DNA of 64,000 bases, from contig JBCCEW010000006.1 in the NCBI GenBank assembly GCA_039030075.1, forward strand, positions 124,001 through 188,000. Reading direction: 5' to 3'. Numbering within the stretch: the stretch's first letter is position 1; every line of letters begins with the position of its first letter. The notes beneath the pieces are model-generated. The model worked only from the letters and a program-made list of their open reading frames with translations. It was not told the origin of the DNA and made no database searches. Both the position numbers and the translations under genes were made by a program. This document shows positions 7,715 to 16,077 of the stretch, in pieces. Source of the stretch: Myxococcota bacterium (GTDB taxonomy: Bacteria; Myxococcota_A; UBA9160; SMWR01).

Positions 7715-9210
7715 ACCTTCCCTCGCGAGAGCCCGCGGAGCAGCTGGTTCGCGCGCTCGAGGGTGGCGTCTCGATCGCGGAGCTTGTCCAGGCTGCGGAC
7801 GGCCATCGAGGTGCGCGGGTTGCGCGCGAGCCGCTCGCGATGGCGGTCGACGAACCGCCAGTAGAGGGACGAGAGCGGGCAGGCCCGCTCGCCCGTTCGC
7901 TGCTTCGGGTCGTAGCGACACGCGCCGCAGTGATCGCTCATGCGGTTCACGTAGGCGCCACCGGCCGCATAGGGCTTCGACGCCATCCGCCCACCGTCGG
8001 CGTGGAGTCCCATCCCGATGACGTTCGGGACCATCACCCATTCGGCGGCGTCGACGTAGGAGCGCTCCATCCAGTCGAGGAACGCCTGGGGCCGCACCTC
8101 GGTCAGCAGGGCCAGGTTCGCCAGGACCATCAACCGTTCGATGTGGTGGGACCAGCCGCGCGCCCGGACACCACCCACCGCGTGCGCGACACAGCGCATC
8201 TCGGTCCGCTCCGGAGCCTCGAAGCACGGCAGCAGGGCGCGCCGTGCCTCCAGCCGATTCAGGCGGCGGTAGTCGGGCATCCACAGCCAGTAGAGGCCCC
8301 AGACGTACTCGCGCCAGCCGATCACCTGACGCAGGAATCCCTCGGCGGAAGCGATCGGGACGTCTCCGGCGCGGTAAGCCTTCTCGACCGCGTCGCAGAC
8401 CTCGCGCGGATGCAGAAGCCCCAGGTTGAGCGCGGGGCTCAACAGCGCGTGGGCGAGGTGCCAGGAGCGCTCGGTCAGGGCGTCCTGGTGCGGGCCGAAG
8501 ACCGGCAGGCGTTCCTTCACGAAGTGCCGCAGCTGGCCCAGGGCCTGCCGTCTCGAGGTGGCCCACCAGCCCTCGGGATCGTCGCCGAAGCCCGCATTTC
8601 CGAGGTCGTCGAGGACCTCCCGGTCGAGGTCGTCGAGCCGGGCCCGCGGCGGGGCCGGCCAGACGTCGTCGGCCGTCGCCGGCTTCCGGTTCTCGGTGTC
8701 GTAGTTCCAGCGCCCCTCGGCGGGCTCTCCATCCTCCATCAGGTAGCCCGTGCGCTCGCGCTGCCAGCGATAGAAGGTCTCCATGCGCAGGCTCTGGCGG
8801 TCGCCCGCCCAGGCCCGGAAGGCGTCGGGAGAACACAGGAACTGGTCGTTGGGCACGAGGGACACGTTCCAGTCGGCGAGCGACCTCGCCGCGCCAAATC
8901 GAGACGGCGTCATCGCGGTCACGGTGTCCGGGCGGAAGGAGCGGCGGTGTTCCTCGAGCCCGGCCCGGAAGCTCGGCGCGCGTCGGTAGTCGACTTCGAA
9001 GCCGCTCTTCTCGAGCTCCCGCGCGAACCGCCGCATCGCCGTCAGGTAGAGGTGCAGGCGTTGCCGGTGCCAGTTCCGCGCCTGGATGCGCCGGTCGCTC
9101 TCGATCAACAGGACGCGCACGTCCCCCGGACGACGCCCTCGCAGCGCACCGGTGGCCCGGTTCAGCTGATCCCCGAGCACCCAGACCGTTTCGGTGGCAG
9201 GGCTTGCCAT
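7711..9210 (-). CDS. FeS-type (6-4) photolyase/cryptochrome (FeS-BCP, PhrB type)
   Basis: 499 aa, close to characterised PhrB proteins. The N-terminal antenna domain starts WVLGDQLN. The C-terminal FAD domain carries RQVIGWREYVWGLYW, WSHHIERLMVLANLALL and VMVPNVIGMGLHADGG. The four iron-sulfur Cys ligands are present at residues 340, 428, 431 and 444 (HCGACRYD and CPLSSLYW). The family repairs (6-4) photoproducts or acts as a light sensor, using FAD, an FeS cluster and a lumazine-type antenna. It is the first gene of a leftward pair with the DUF2256-DUF3253 gene and lies near a class I CPD photolyase. Confidence 0.95.
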   Translation of the reverse strand: MASPATETVWVLGDQLNRATGALRGRRPGDVRVLLIESDRRIQARNWHRQRLHLYLTAMRRFARELEKSGFEVDYRRAPSFRAGLEEHRRSFRPDTVTAMTPSRFGAARSLADWNVSLVPNDQFLCSPDAFRAWAGDRQSLRMETFYRWQRERTGYLMEDGEPAEGRWNYDTENRKPATADDVWPAPPRARLDDLDREVLDDLGNAGFGDDPEGWWATSRRQALGQLRHFVKERLPVFGPHQDALTERSWHLAHALLSPALNLGLLHPREVCDAVEKAYRAGDVPIASAEGFLRQVIGWREYVWGLYWLWMPDYRRLNRLEARRALLPCFEAPERTEMRCVAHAVGGVRARGWSHHIERLMVLANLALLTEVRPQAFLDWMERSYVDAAEWVMVPNVIGMGLHADGGRMASKPYAAGGAYVNRMSDHCGACRYDPKQRTGERACPLSSLYWRFVDRHRERLARNPRTSMAVRSLDKLRDRDATLERANQLLRGLSRGKV

Positions 9211-9249
9211 CGGGCCGACCCTAGCCGGCGCCGATGGAATCGGGGGCCC

Positions 9250-9774
9250 TCAGTGAACGATGACGCGCACCGGTCGACGGAAGGTGGTGTGCACGTCGCC
9301 CGCGGCCCGCGGTTGCCACGTCGCCAGCGTGCCGCGCTGCTCGAGCCAGCGCACGAGCGCGAACCACTCGGCGTCCTGGAGTTCGATGCACCCGAGGGAG
9401 ATCGGCTTCCCGAGCTCGAGGGGGTGGGCCCCGCCGTGAATCTGGATCGCGTTGTATCCGAGGGGGATCTTCCCGACACCGAGCGGGCTGTCGCTCGACG
9501 GAGCGGTGAAGGTCGCGCCCAGAGCGCGCGCGTGGGGACCCGGCGACCAGCTCGGGTTCCGGATCACCGCCGACGGCCAGAACTCTCCGGCGGGTGTCGG
9601 GTGGGACGGGGAACCGATCGCCACCTGAAGCGAGGGTCCGCGTTCGCGTGTGGCGAGGTCGGTGACCTCGAGCCGGTACTCGGAACGGTTGATCTCGACG
9701 ACGACTCCCGGATCCGCGCTCGCCGTGAACAAGGCGGGAGTCAGCAGGGTCAGCAGCAGCCCATGGGGAAACAT
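9250..9774 (-). CDS. L,D-transpeptidase (YkuD domain), secreted
   Basis: 174 aa with a signal peptide (residues 1-20, ending TASA). The YkuD catalytic signature is complete: His113 in IQIHGG, Ser126 and the nucleophile Cys129 in SLGCIEL. The enzyme forms 3-3 peptidoglycan cross-links or attaches proteins to peptidoglycan in the periplasm. The protein is little more than the catalytic domain, with no LysM or PG-binding module. It stands alone, followed on its 3' side by the photolyase start. Confidence 0.92.
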   Translation of the reverse strand: MFPHGLLLTLLTPALFTASADPGVVVEINRSEYRLEVTDLATRERGPSLQVAIGSPSHPTPAGEFWPSAVIRNPSWSPGPHARALGATFTAPSSDSPLGVGKIPLGYNAIQIHGGAHPLELGKPISLGCIELQDAEWFALVRWLEQRGTLATWQPRAAGDVHTTFRRPVRVIVH

Positions 9775-10074
9775 CGGTCCAGCTCCTCAGTACGTCGGAG
9801 GTCGCCTCTTCACAGAAGGCACCGCGGTGCGCGCGAAGCGCGACCGTTGCAGCAGCGCGGATGAAACTCCGACTTCAAACCAGCCTCTGTGATGAGCGGC
9901 ACAGCGGAGCTCGGGCTGGAGCAAGAAGGGGAGCGAGGGGGGGAAGGTCGGCGGCGAAGCCGGCCCGCTGCAATACGCATCATCGTCCACGAAACCACCG
10001 GTTTGCAACGAAAAACCGGCGTTTCTCCGACGGTGTGACGCGAATTCGGCACGCCTCACCGACGGTGCGGCGGG
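9775..10074. other. 300-bp gene-free region with a weak terminator-like hairpin
   Basis: No credible gene. It separates two leftward genes. At 9998-10019 there is a 7-bp hairpin (CCGGTTT with AAACCGG, 8-nt loop) that could end transcription of the PilZ gene. The right half should carry the 3' end of that transcript and the left half the promoter of the L,D-transpeptidase gene, but no clear -35/-10 boxes are visible. Confidence 0.45.
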
Positions 10075-10389
10075 TCAGGCGCGAGCGCGTTCCGTGACGA
10101 GGGCGGCCACGTCGTCGACGAGCCGACGGACCTCGGGATCGAAGAGCTCGTAGGTCAGGGCGAATCCACCGTCGGTGTGGCGGGTGACCACGCCCTCCAG
10201 CTCGAAGGGGGCGATCGGCTGCACGAAGAGGTAGAGCCGCACGCGCGTGCCGATCGGTGGCTGGACCGAGCTCTCGTCCAGCCGGGCGCCGGCGTAGGAG
10301 ATCTCGGCGAGGGTGCCCGCACCCTCCTTGTCCGCCGAGATCAGGGCGTCGAAGCGGGTCCGGAAGCGCGGACTGCGACGGCGTTCCAA
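10075..10389 (-). CDS. PilZ domain protein (putative c-di-GMP receptor)
   Basis: 104 aa, a stand-alone PilZ domain. The R-rich loop is RRRSPRFRTRFDALIS at the N-terminus. The second motif, normally (D/N)xSxxG, reads EISYAGARL: Glu replaces Asp/Asn while Ser and Gly are kept. c-di-GMP binding is therefore likely but may be weakened. The strand pattern VRLYLFV and FELEGVVTRHTDGGFAL completes the barrel. The lipoprotein gene lies just upstream on the same strand (4 bp gap), so the two are probably co-transcribed. Confidence 0.82.
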   Translation of the reverse strand: MERRRSPRFRTRFDALISADKEGAGTLAEISYAGARLDESSVQPPIGTRVRLYLFVQPIAPFELEGVVTRHTDGGFALTYELFDPEVRRLVDDVAALVTERARA

Positions 10390-10393
10390 GAGC

Positions 10394-10729
10394 TCAGCCC
10401 GCGCGGCCGCCCTGGGAAACGCAGTCGCTCCGTCGCATGAAGCGGGTCCCGTTTCCGAGGCGGCACGAGACCAGGGCGTTGGGATCGCCCGCTTCGGGCT
10501 CCTGGGGTGCCGTGTTCAGGCTCTTCGCCCCAGACCACCAGGCCTGGCCCGTGGGCGGGCCCGCTTCCTCACCGTCCTGTCCAGGCGCGCCGCCAGCGGA
10601 CTTGGTCGGCGCGTCGCCTTCCTTCACCGGGGTATGGGCGTCCATGATTTCGGTGCCCGCATCGAGTTCGTCGAGGACGAAGCAGCCCGAGCAGAGGCCC
10701 GCGATCAGGAGCAGGAGGCACCAGCGCAT
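10394..10729 (-). CDS. Small putative lipoprotein of unknown function
   Basis: 111 aa from ATG 10729. The N-terminus MRWCLLLLIAGLCSGCF is a short signal peptide ending in a lipobox-like LCSGC, so residue 16 is the likely lipidated Cys. The mature part is acidic and Gly/Pro-rich and ends with two further Cys (VSCRLGNGTRFMRRSDC), which could form a disulfide. No family recognised. It precedes the PilZ gene by 4 bp. Confidence 0.65.
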   Translation of the reverse strand: MRWCLLLLIAGLCSGCFVLDELDAGTEIMDAHTPVKEGDAPTKSAGGAPGQDGEEAGPPTGQAWWSGAKSLNTAPQEPEAGDPNALVSCRLGNGTRFMRRSDCVSQGGRAG

Positions 10730-10790
10730 ACCCCCGTATCGGCCGCCCACGAGAGCGGCCTGAACGGACGACGCGGCCGCCCCGGGGGCC

Positions 10791-11000
10791 CTACTCGCCG
10801 TCGGCGAAGCGCAGGGCGAAGTGGGGGCAGCTCTGGACCGCCTCGGCGAGCCGCTCCGGGGGGTCGCAAGGCGGGTCGAGCGCCTCGGCCCGGCCCTCGG
10901 CGTCCAGGCGGAAACTCGCCGGAGCCCGGAACAGGCACTCGCCGGCCCCGCGACATGCTGATCGGTCCACCGCCACGCGTCGCGCAGCGCTGGGGGTCAT
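10791..11000 (-). CDS. Small ferredoxin (P450-type, 3Fe-4S/4Fe-4S)
   Basis: 69 aa. Cys residues are arranged CRGAGEC near residue 16 and CPHFA near residue 58, the pattern of short monocluster ferredoxins that often feed cytochrome P450s (C-x5-C ... C-P). The first cluster loop has Gly-Ala-Gly where a fourth Cys would be, which favours a 3Fe-4S cluster. It overlaps the stop of the DUF2855 gene (ATGA), so it probably supplies electrons to, or is regulated with, that enzyme. No P450 gene is in the window. Confidence 0.85.
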   Translation of the reverse strand: MTPSAARRVAVDRSACRGAGECLFRAPASFRLDAEGRAEALDPPCDPPERLAEAVQSCPHFALRFADGE

Positions 11001-12088
11001 TCGCCCTCGTGGAGCCCGAGCACGTGCCCCACGTCGGGCGCAGTTCGGCCCTCGAGGAGCTCGTGATAGACGCGGTCGAGGTCGCCGCGTCCGCCGCGGA
11101 CCACCTGCAGCGCGCGGTCCGAGAGACCCTGGAACGCCAGGAAGGCCTTGCCCACCCGCTCCTGGAGGCCCGCTGCGCCCCAGTCCTGATGCCGCTTCTG
11201 CACCTGCGTCGGCGCGAAGAAGAACTCGGGCTCCGGGCCGGGCATCCCTTCGGGCCGCTGTCCTTCCTTCCAGTGGGTCATGCCGACCACGAGGCTGTGT
11301 CGCAGCTGCGCTCCGAAGTGTCGGTGCACCTCGCCGGTGATCGATCCGTTGCCCGCCATGTCCACGTACGCGGTCGGCACGCTGGCGTCGAGGGACGAGA
11401 TCTCGGGATAGGTGCACACCTGGTCGTAGCAGCCGAGCCCCTCGGTGAAGGAGCGATTGCCGGGTGACGTGAGTCCGATGACCCGGACGCTGCCACGCTG
11501 GGCCAGCTGGAAAGCCAGAGCGAAGCCGGTCTTGCTCGATGCGCTCGAGATCACCACTGCTTCCGCCCCGTGGAAGGCGGCATCACCGAGGGCGTCGTCG
11601 ATCAGGAAGCCCGTCGTGAAGAGCGGGTGCAGCAGCATCTGGGCGGCCTCGCCGTCCGCCCGGTAGCCCGGATCGGCGGCGACGTCGCGGTACTGGTTGT
11701 ACGTCGCCGCCATGGCCTGCCGGTGCTCCGAGCCGTCGAAGAAGCCCGTCTCCGAGACGCGCACCGGCGCGACGCGCAGGTGGGTCGACATCGGGTAGTA
11801 GCCGTAGTAGCGCCCGCCCTCCGCGAGATCCGGGCAACGCGACGCCACGACGTCGGCGAACCCCCAGACCGGGATGCGTCCCCATCCTTCGTCCGCGGGG
11901 AAGAAGCTCCAGTAGTTCAGCATGTCGCCCGCTGCGGCGTACGTGACGTTGTTCGCCGTGAGCGCGAAGTGGTCGATGCGCAGCAAGGCCTGTCCGTCGT
12001 CGAGGGCGTGGGCGTCGGCAGCGGGCTCGACGAAGCGGGTCTGGCTGTAGTCGTCGCGACGAACCCAGAAATCGCAGGGGGTGGACAT
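10997..12088 (-). CDS. DUF2855 family protein (medium-chain-reductase-like)
   Basis: 363 aa from ATG 12088 with GAGGAG 7 nt upstream. The sequence matches DUF2855: RIDHFALTANNVTYA near the N-terminus, IPVWGFADVV, a central VVISSASSKTGFALAFQL that resembles a nucleotide-binding turn, and YVDMAGNGSITGEVHRHF. The family looks like a diverged zinc-free alcohol dehydrogenase/quinone reductase. No substrate is known. It is translationally coupled to the ferredoxin gene downstream and sits between the cryptochrome and the GST in the stress island. Confidence 0.85.
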   Translation of the reverse strand: MSTPCDFWVRRDDYSQTRFVEPAADAHALDDGQALLRIDHFALTANNVTYAAAGDMLNYWSFFPADEGWGRIPVWGFADVVASRCPDLAEGGRYYGYYPMSTHLRVAPVRVSETGFFDGSEHRQAMAATYNQYRDVAADPGYRADGEAAQMLLHPLFTTGFLIDDALGDAAFHGAEAVVISSASSKTGFALAFQLAQRGSVRVIGLTSPGNRSFTEGLGCYDQVCTYPEISSLDASVPTAYVDMAGNGSITGEVHRHFGAQLRHSLVVGMTHWKEGQRPEGMPGPEPEFFFAPTQVQKRHQDWGAAGLQERVGKAFLAFQGLSDRALQVVRGGRGDLDRVYHELLEGRTAPDVGHVLGLHEGE

Positions 12089-12158
12089 CGGAAGCTCCTC
12101 TGTTGGGCGCGTTCCGACGGTGGCACGCCCCTGATACACGTGTCAAACCGCCGCCGGG

Positions 12159-13067
12159 CTAGGCCGGGATGACGAGGTACTCGGCGCGCGGAAAGTGCAC
12201 GACGACGTCGCCAGCGCGCTCGGTCTCGCGCCGGATCGCGATCTCGTCGACGCCCGAGGGCTCCAGGCGCCCCGTCACTCCGCCCGAGCCCGGCTCTTCG
12301 GGCATCACGAACACGGCGTCGCCATAGGCGAGGCCGTCGGGGAGCGATGCCGGCTCGCCCGCGTAGGCCGCGGGTTCGGCTGCGCGCGCGATCTCGATGG
12401 CGTCGGCTGCGTCGAGCTCCTGGCGTTCCCCGTGGCCGACGGAACGCACCCGCTCCATCCACGTAGAGAGCGCCTCGTGCGGCTCGAGCACGGCAGCGGT
12501 GGCCGGGTGGAACTGCATGAACTGGAGCGTGTGAAAGGCGGCGAGGTCGGCGAGGCACAGGTTTGGGCCCATCAGGTAGGCGCGTCCGTCGTCGAGCTGA
12601 CCCTCGAGACGCTCGAGGTTCTGCGCGAGCTGCAGGAGCTTCGCGGGCACGATCCCACGGATGCGTTCGATGTCGAGGCCCGGGACCATCTTCTTGCGGT
12701 CTTCGACGAAGGCCTCGTCGAACACGCCCCCCAGCCCGAAGAACACCATCACGACCATCAGAAAGCTGGCCTCGGCTTCGCGCGCGAGGCCCCACACCGA
12801 TGCTGCGTCCCCGTCGGGGAAGAGGCTCGGTTCCGGGTGCAGCGCCTCCAGCGCCTGGACGCACGCCTTCGAGTCGCAATACACGTCGGCGCCCAGCTGC
12901 AGCGAGGGGGCGCGGCGGTAGCCGCCCGTCAGCTCGGTGTAGTCGGGCTTCGGCATCACCATCGGGATCTGAACCGACTGCCAACGGAGGTGCTTCACTC
13001 CGAAGACGAGTCGGATCTTCTCCGAGTAGGGGGACAGGTCGTAGTGGTGGAGGATCGGGTTGGCCAT
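12159..13067 (-). CDS. Glutathione S-transferase family protein
   Basis: 302 aa, longer than a classic GST (about 210). The N-terminal thioredoxin-like domain starts ILHHYDLSPYSEKIRLVFG, with Ser in the usual catalytic region, and YRRAPSLQLGADVYCDSKAC gives the conserved glutathione-side loop. The C-terminal helical domain carries NLCLADLAAFHTLQF (the N-capping box). An additional C-terminal segment of about 80 residues (from about residue 225) is not part of standard GSTs. It is divergent from the selenoprotein candidate with 65 bp between starts, so the two may share regulation against oxidants. Confidence 0.85.
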   Translation of the reverse strand: MANPILHHYDLSPYSEKIRLVFGVKHLRWQSVQIPMVMPKPDYTELTGGYRRAPSLQLGADVYCDSKACVQALEALHPEPSLFPDGDAASVWGLAREAEASFLMVVMVFFGLGGVFDEAFVEDRKKMVPGLDIERIRGIVPAKLLQLAQNLERLEGQLDDGRAYLMGPNLCLADLAAFHTLQFMQFHPATAAVLEPHEALSTWMERVRSVGHGERQELDAADAIEIARAAEPAAYAGEPASLPDGLAYGDAVFVMPEEPGSGGVTGRLEPSGVDEIAIRRETERAGDVVVHFPRAEYLVIPA

Positions 13068-13132
13068 GGGCGCAGTATCGCGGAGTCCATGGCCCCCGCT
13101 ACAGTCGAGGACGCGCCTTTTGGGGGTCGGTC

Positions 13133-14683
13133 TTGCGAATCAGCACCAAGCTGGCGGACATCACGCTCGACGCCTGGGACGGGACGCCCGTCCAGCTGGG
13201 GTCCACCTGGCGCGACGCGCCGGTCGTCCTGGTCTTCCTGCGCCACTTCGGCTGACTGTTCTGCCGTGAGCAGGTCGTGCAGTTGCGCGACGCACTCGAC
13301 GACATCCATGCCCGCGGAGCCGAGCTGGTGATCGTGGGCAACGGGGCCACCCACTTCGCGCGCGCCTTCCGCAAGGAGTTCGAACTCGAAGGGCCGCTGC
13401 TGGTCGATCCCGAGCTGCGCGCGTACCGGGCGGCTGGCCTCCGACGCGGCCGGGTCGAGCTGCTGTCACCGCGGCTGCCCTTCCACGCGCTGCGCGCCCT
13501 GCGCAGCGGCTCTCGCCAAACCGCGGTCGAGGGCGATGCCTGGCAGCTCGGCGGCGTGTTCGTGCTGAGCAAGGGCGGAGACCTGCTCTTCGAGCATCGC
13601 AGCCGCGAAGCGGGAGACCACGCGGCGATCGAAGACGTGCTCGCAGCGTTGGACCCGGCAGCGCCTCCACTGGACGAAACGCCAGCCAGCGATCCCTGGT
13701 CCCGGGCCGCGGGACGCGTGCTCTCGCGGCTGGTCGACCCCACCGTGGTGGCTTCCTTCGACAGGACCGGGTTTCGCATCCACGCCCTCGATTTCGAGCC
13801 CGGTGCGCTCGATGTTTCGATGGCCGGTCGACGCTGTCTGGTGACCGGGGCGAACGCAGGCCTCGGCTACGAGACTTCCCTGGCGCTCGCGGATCTGGGA
13901 GCCGACGTCGTGCTCCTGTGTCGCAGTGCCGAGCGCGGCGAAGCCGCGGCCGAACGCATCCGCGCTGCGACGGGGAACGCGGGCGTCTCCTGCGTCGAGG
14001 TCGATCTCTCGGATCTCGCCTCGGTACGTGCGGCAGCAGCAGGCCTCTCGGAACAGCCCGTGGACGTCCTCGTGCACAACGCGGGCTCACTCTCCGACGA
14101 ACCCGTGTACACGAACGAGGGCTTGGAGCAGACGCTGGCGACCCATGTGGTCGGCCCGCATCTGTTGACGCGCCTCCTGCTTCCCGCGCTGGCACGCGCG
14201 CCATTGGCGCGGGTGATCTGGGTGGCCTCGGGCGGCATGTACACCCAGCGCCTGTGTCTCGACGGGCCTCCGTTCCTGGAAGAAGCGGACGCCGAGGAGA
14301 GCTCCTTCGACGGCGTGCGCGCCTACGCTCAGGCGAAGCGCGCCCAGGTGATCCTCGCCGAGCGCTGGGCCGACGAGCTGCGGGACACGTCGGTGCGGGT
14401 GAACGCGATGCACCCGGGTTGGGCCGATACGGCCGGTGTGCGCGAGTCCTTGCCGCTCTTCCACCGCGTGACCCAGGCCATCCTGCGTACTCCTGCCGAG
14501 GGCGCCGACACGATCGTGTGGCTGGCCGCCAGCGAAGCGGCGGCGGAGCCGACGGGACGGTTCTTCTTCGACCGTCGGCCGCGCAGCACCTACTGGCTGC
14601 CCGGCACGCGGGAAACCGAATCGGATCGCGCGACCCTCTGGGAGCGTTGCGAAGCCTGGGCCGACGCAGGTCTGGCCGAATGA
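13133..14683 (+). CDS. Candidate selenoprotein: SelU/PRXL2-like peroxiredoxin fused to short-chain dehydrogenase
   Basis: 516 aa if TGA 13253-13255 is read as selenocysteine (residue 41). Residues 1-175 are an AhpC/TSA_2 (PRXL2/SelU-like) thioredoxin fold: DITLDAWDGTPVQLGSTW, then VFLRHFG-U-LFCREQV. U41 lies exactly where relatives have the first Cys of C-x-x-C, and C44 is kept. The frame is open on both sides, with no indel. From about residue 230 there is an SDR domain resembling DHRS12: TGANAGLG (238-245), HNAG, Ser366 and YAQAK (Tyr398, Lys402). The start is TTG 13133 with GGGGG 6 nt upstream; no ATG or GTG fits. The photolyase start overlaps its stop (ATGA). The alternative is a nonsense mutation or base error; position, frame and the hairpin at 13274 argue against it. 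Confidence 0.85.
13274..13291 (+). promoter_or_regulatory. bSECIS-like hairpin after in-frame TGA
   Basis: GTCGTGC pairs with GCGCGAC (7 bp, one U-G wobble) around the tetraloop AGTT. The loop begins 26 nt after the TGA, and its second base is G followed by U. Known bacterial SECIS elements need a stem of at least 4 bp, a loop about 16-37 nt from the UGA, and a G among the first two loop bases. All three are met. SelB binding is inferred. Confidence 0.72.
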
Positions 14684-16077
14684 GCCGCGGGCTCCACTGG
14701 TTTCGCAACGATCTCCGGCTCCGCGACAACACGGCCCTCGACGCGCTGACCGCTCAGGTCGACGCCTGCGCGTTCGTCTTCGTCGTCTCCGAGGATTTCT
14801 GGCGCGCCGGTGCACGTGCGCGCACGCCGTTCCTGGCGGACTGCCTGGGACGGCTCGCCGACGATCTGGAGGCACGCGGTCACCGGCTGATCGTGCGCAG
14901 TGGCGCCCCCGAGCAGGTGCTGCCGGAACTCGCGGGCGAGGCGAAGGCTGAGTGGGTCTCCTTCAACGCGAGTGCGACTCCGATCGGTCGCAGCCGCGAC
15001 GCGAGGGTGGAGCGCGCGTTCGATGCCGCTGGGGTTCGAACCCTGTCGTGTCGCGACGACGTCGTCTTCACAGCCGATCAGGTGCGCACCCAGCAGGGCG
15101 GTGCCTTCGCGGTCTACACGCCCTATCGAAACGCCTGGTGGCGGCGCTGGGAGGACGATCCCCAGTGGCCGAAGCGACGCCGCAGGCTTCCCGAACCGAT
15201 CCCGGGTCGTCTGGCCAGCGAGTCGCTGCCGAAGCTTCCCGTCGTCGATGAGCGGCCCAAGCTCCCGACCGGCGGCGAAGCCGCGGCCGATCGCCGCCTC
15301 CGGCGCTTCCTCGAGGCTGCGGCGGCCCGCTACCACGAGGACCGCGATCGCCCCGACCTCGATGGGACGTCCCGGCTGTCTCCCTACCTCCGGTTCGGGG
15401 CCATTTCGGTGCGTCACTGTGTCGCGACTGGTCTGGAGGCGATGGCGTCCGAGCCTCGACTGCGACGTGGCGTCGGCAAGTGGCTCGACGAACTCGTCTG
15501 GCGCGAGTTCTACGCCGGCATCCTCGAGACCCATCCGCGCGTCGCTCGCTCGAACCATCGCCAGGAATACGATCGCCTGGTCTGGAACGACGATCCGGCC
15601 GGCTTCGAGGCCTGGTGTCGGGGACGGACCGGCTTCCCCTTCGTCGACGCGGGGATCCGCCAGCTCCGAGCCACTGGCTGGATGCACAATCGTGTGCGCA
15701 TGATCGTGGCCAGCTTTCTGACCAAGGACCTGCTGATCGACTGGCGCCACGGCGAACGCTTCTTCTTCGAGTGGCTCGTCGATGGAGATCCGGCCTCGAA
15801 CAACGGAGGCTGGCAGTGGGCGGCCTCGACGGGAACCGACGCCCAGCCCTACTTCCGGATCTTCAACCCGACCGCTCAGGGCAAGCGGTGGGATCCGGAT
15901 GGCGACTACGTGCGCCAGTGGGTGCCCGAGCTGCGCGACCTCCCCGGTGCTTCGGTGCACGAGCCGGAGAAGCGCGACCCGCTCTTCTCGAGTTATCCGG
16001 ACCCGATCGTCGACCATGCCGAGCGCCGTGCGCTCGCCCTCGAGCGCTACCGCGACGCGCGCGAGGGCGCGGCGTGA
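14680..16077 (+). CDS. phr: Class I CPD deoxyribodipyrimidine photo-lyase
   Basis: 465 aa, typical length. The N-terminal antenna Rossmann domain opens GLHWFRNDLRLRDN. The FAD domain shows TSRLSPYLRFGAIS, WLDELVWREFY, RTGFPFVDAGIRQL, TGWMHNRVRMIVASFL and WQWAASTGTDAQPYFRIFNP, which includes the Trp residues of the electron-transfer chain and the dimer-binding Asn and Trp residues. It splits cyclobutane pyrimidine dimers using blue light. ATG overlaps the stop of the selenoprotein candidate, and the DUF523-DUF1722 gene overlaps its own stop, so three genes are translationally coupled. Confidence 0.97.
   Translation: MSRGLHWFRNDLRLRDNTALDALTAQVDACAFVFVVSEDFWRAGARARTPFLADCLGRLADDLEARGHRLIVRSGAPEQVLPELAGEAKAEWVSFNASATPIGRSRDARVERAFDAAGVRTLSCRDDVVFTADQVRTQQGGAFAVYTPYRNAWWRRWEDDPQWPKRRRRLPEPIPGRLASESLPKLPVVDERPKLPTGGEAAADRRLRRFLEAAAARYHEDRDRPDLDGTSRLSPYLRFGAISVRHCVATGLEAMASEPRLRRGVGKWLDELVWREFYAGILETHPRVARSNHRQEYDRLVWNDDPAGFEAWCRGRTGFPFVDAGIRQLRATGWMHNRVRMIVASFLTKDLLIDWRHGERFFFEWLVDGDPASNNGGWQWAASTGTDAQPYFRIFNPTAQGKRWDPDGDYVRQWVPELRDLPGASVHEPEKRDPLFSSYPDPIVDHAERRALALERYRDAREGAA

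Noticed and set aside
7310-8836. A long frame covering the photolyase in another frame
   Set aside because: Only its last 134 codons encode a recognisable protein (DUF2256-DUF3253). The rest is antisense or out-of-frame shadow of the photolyase gene.
9998-10019. Confident rho-independent terminator
   Set aside because: The 7-bp stem has no clear T run in either direction. Mentioned only as terminator-like within the intergenic entry.
13253-13255. TGA as a simple nonsense mutation or sequencing error splitting a pseudogene
   Set aside because: The frame is open before and after with no other lesion, the codon falls exactly on the redox Cys site, and a well-placed bSECIS-like hairpin follows. 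Kept as the alternative to test.
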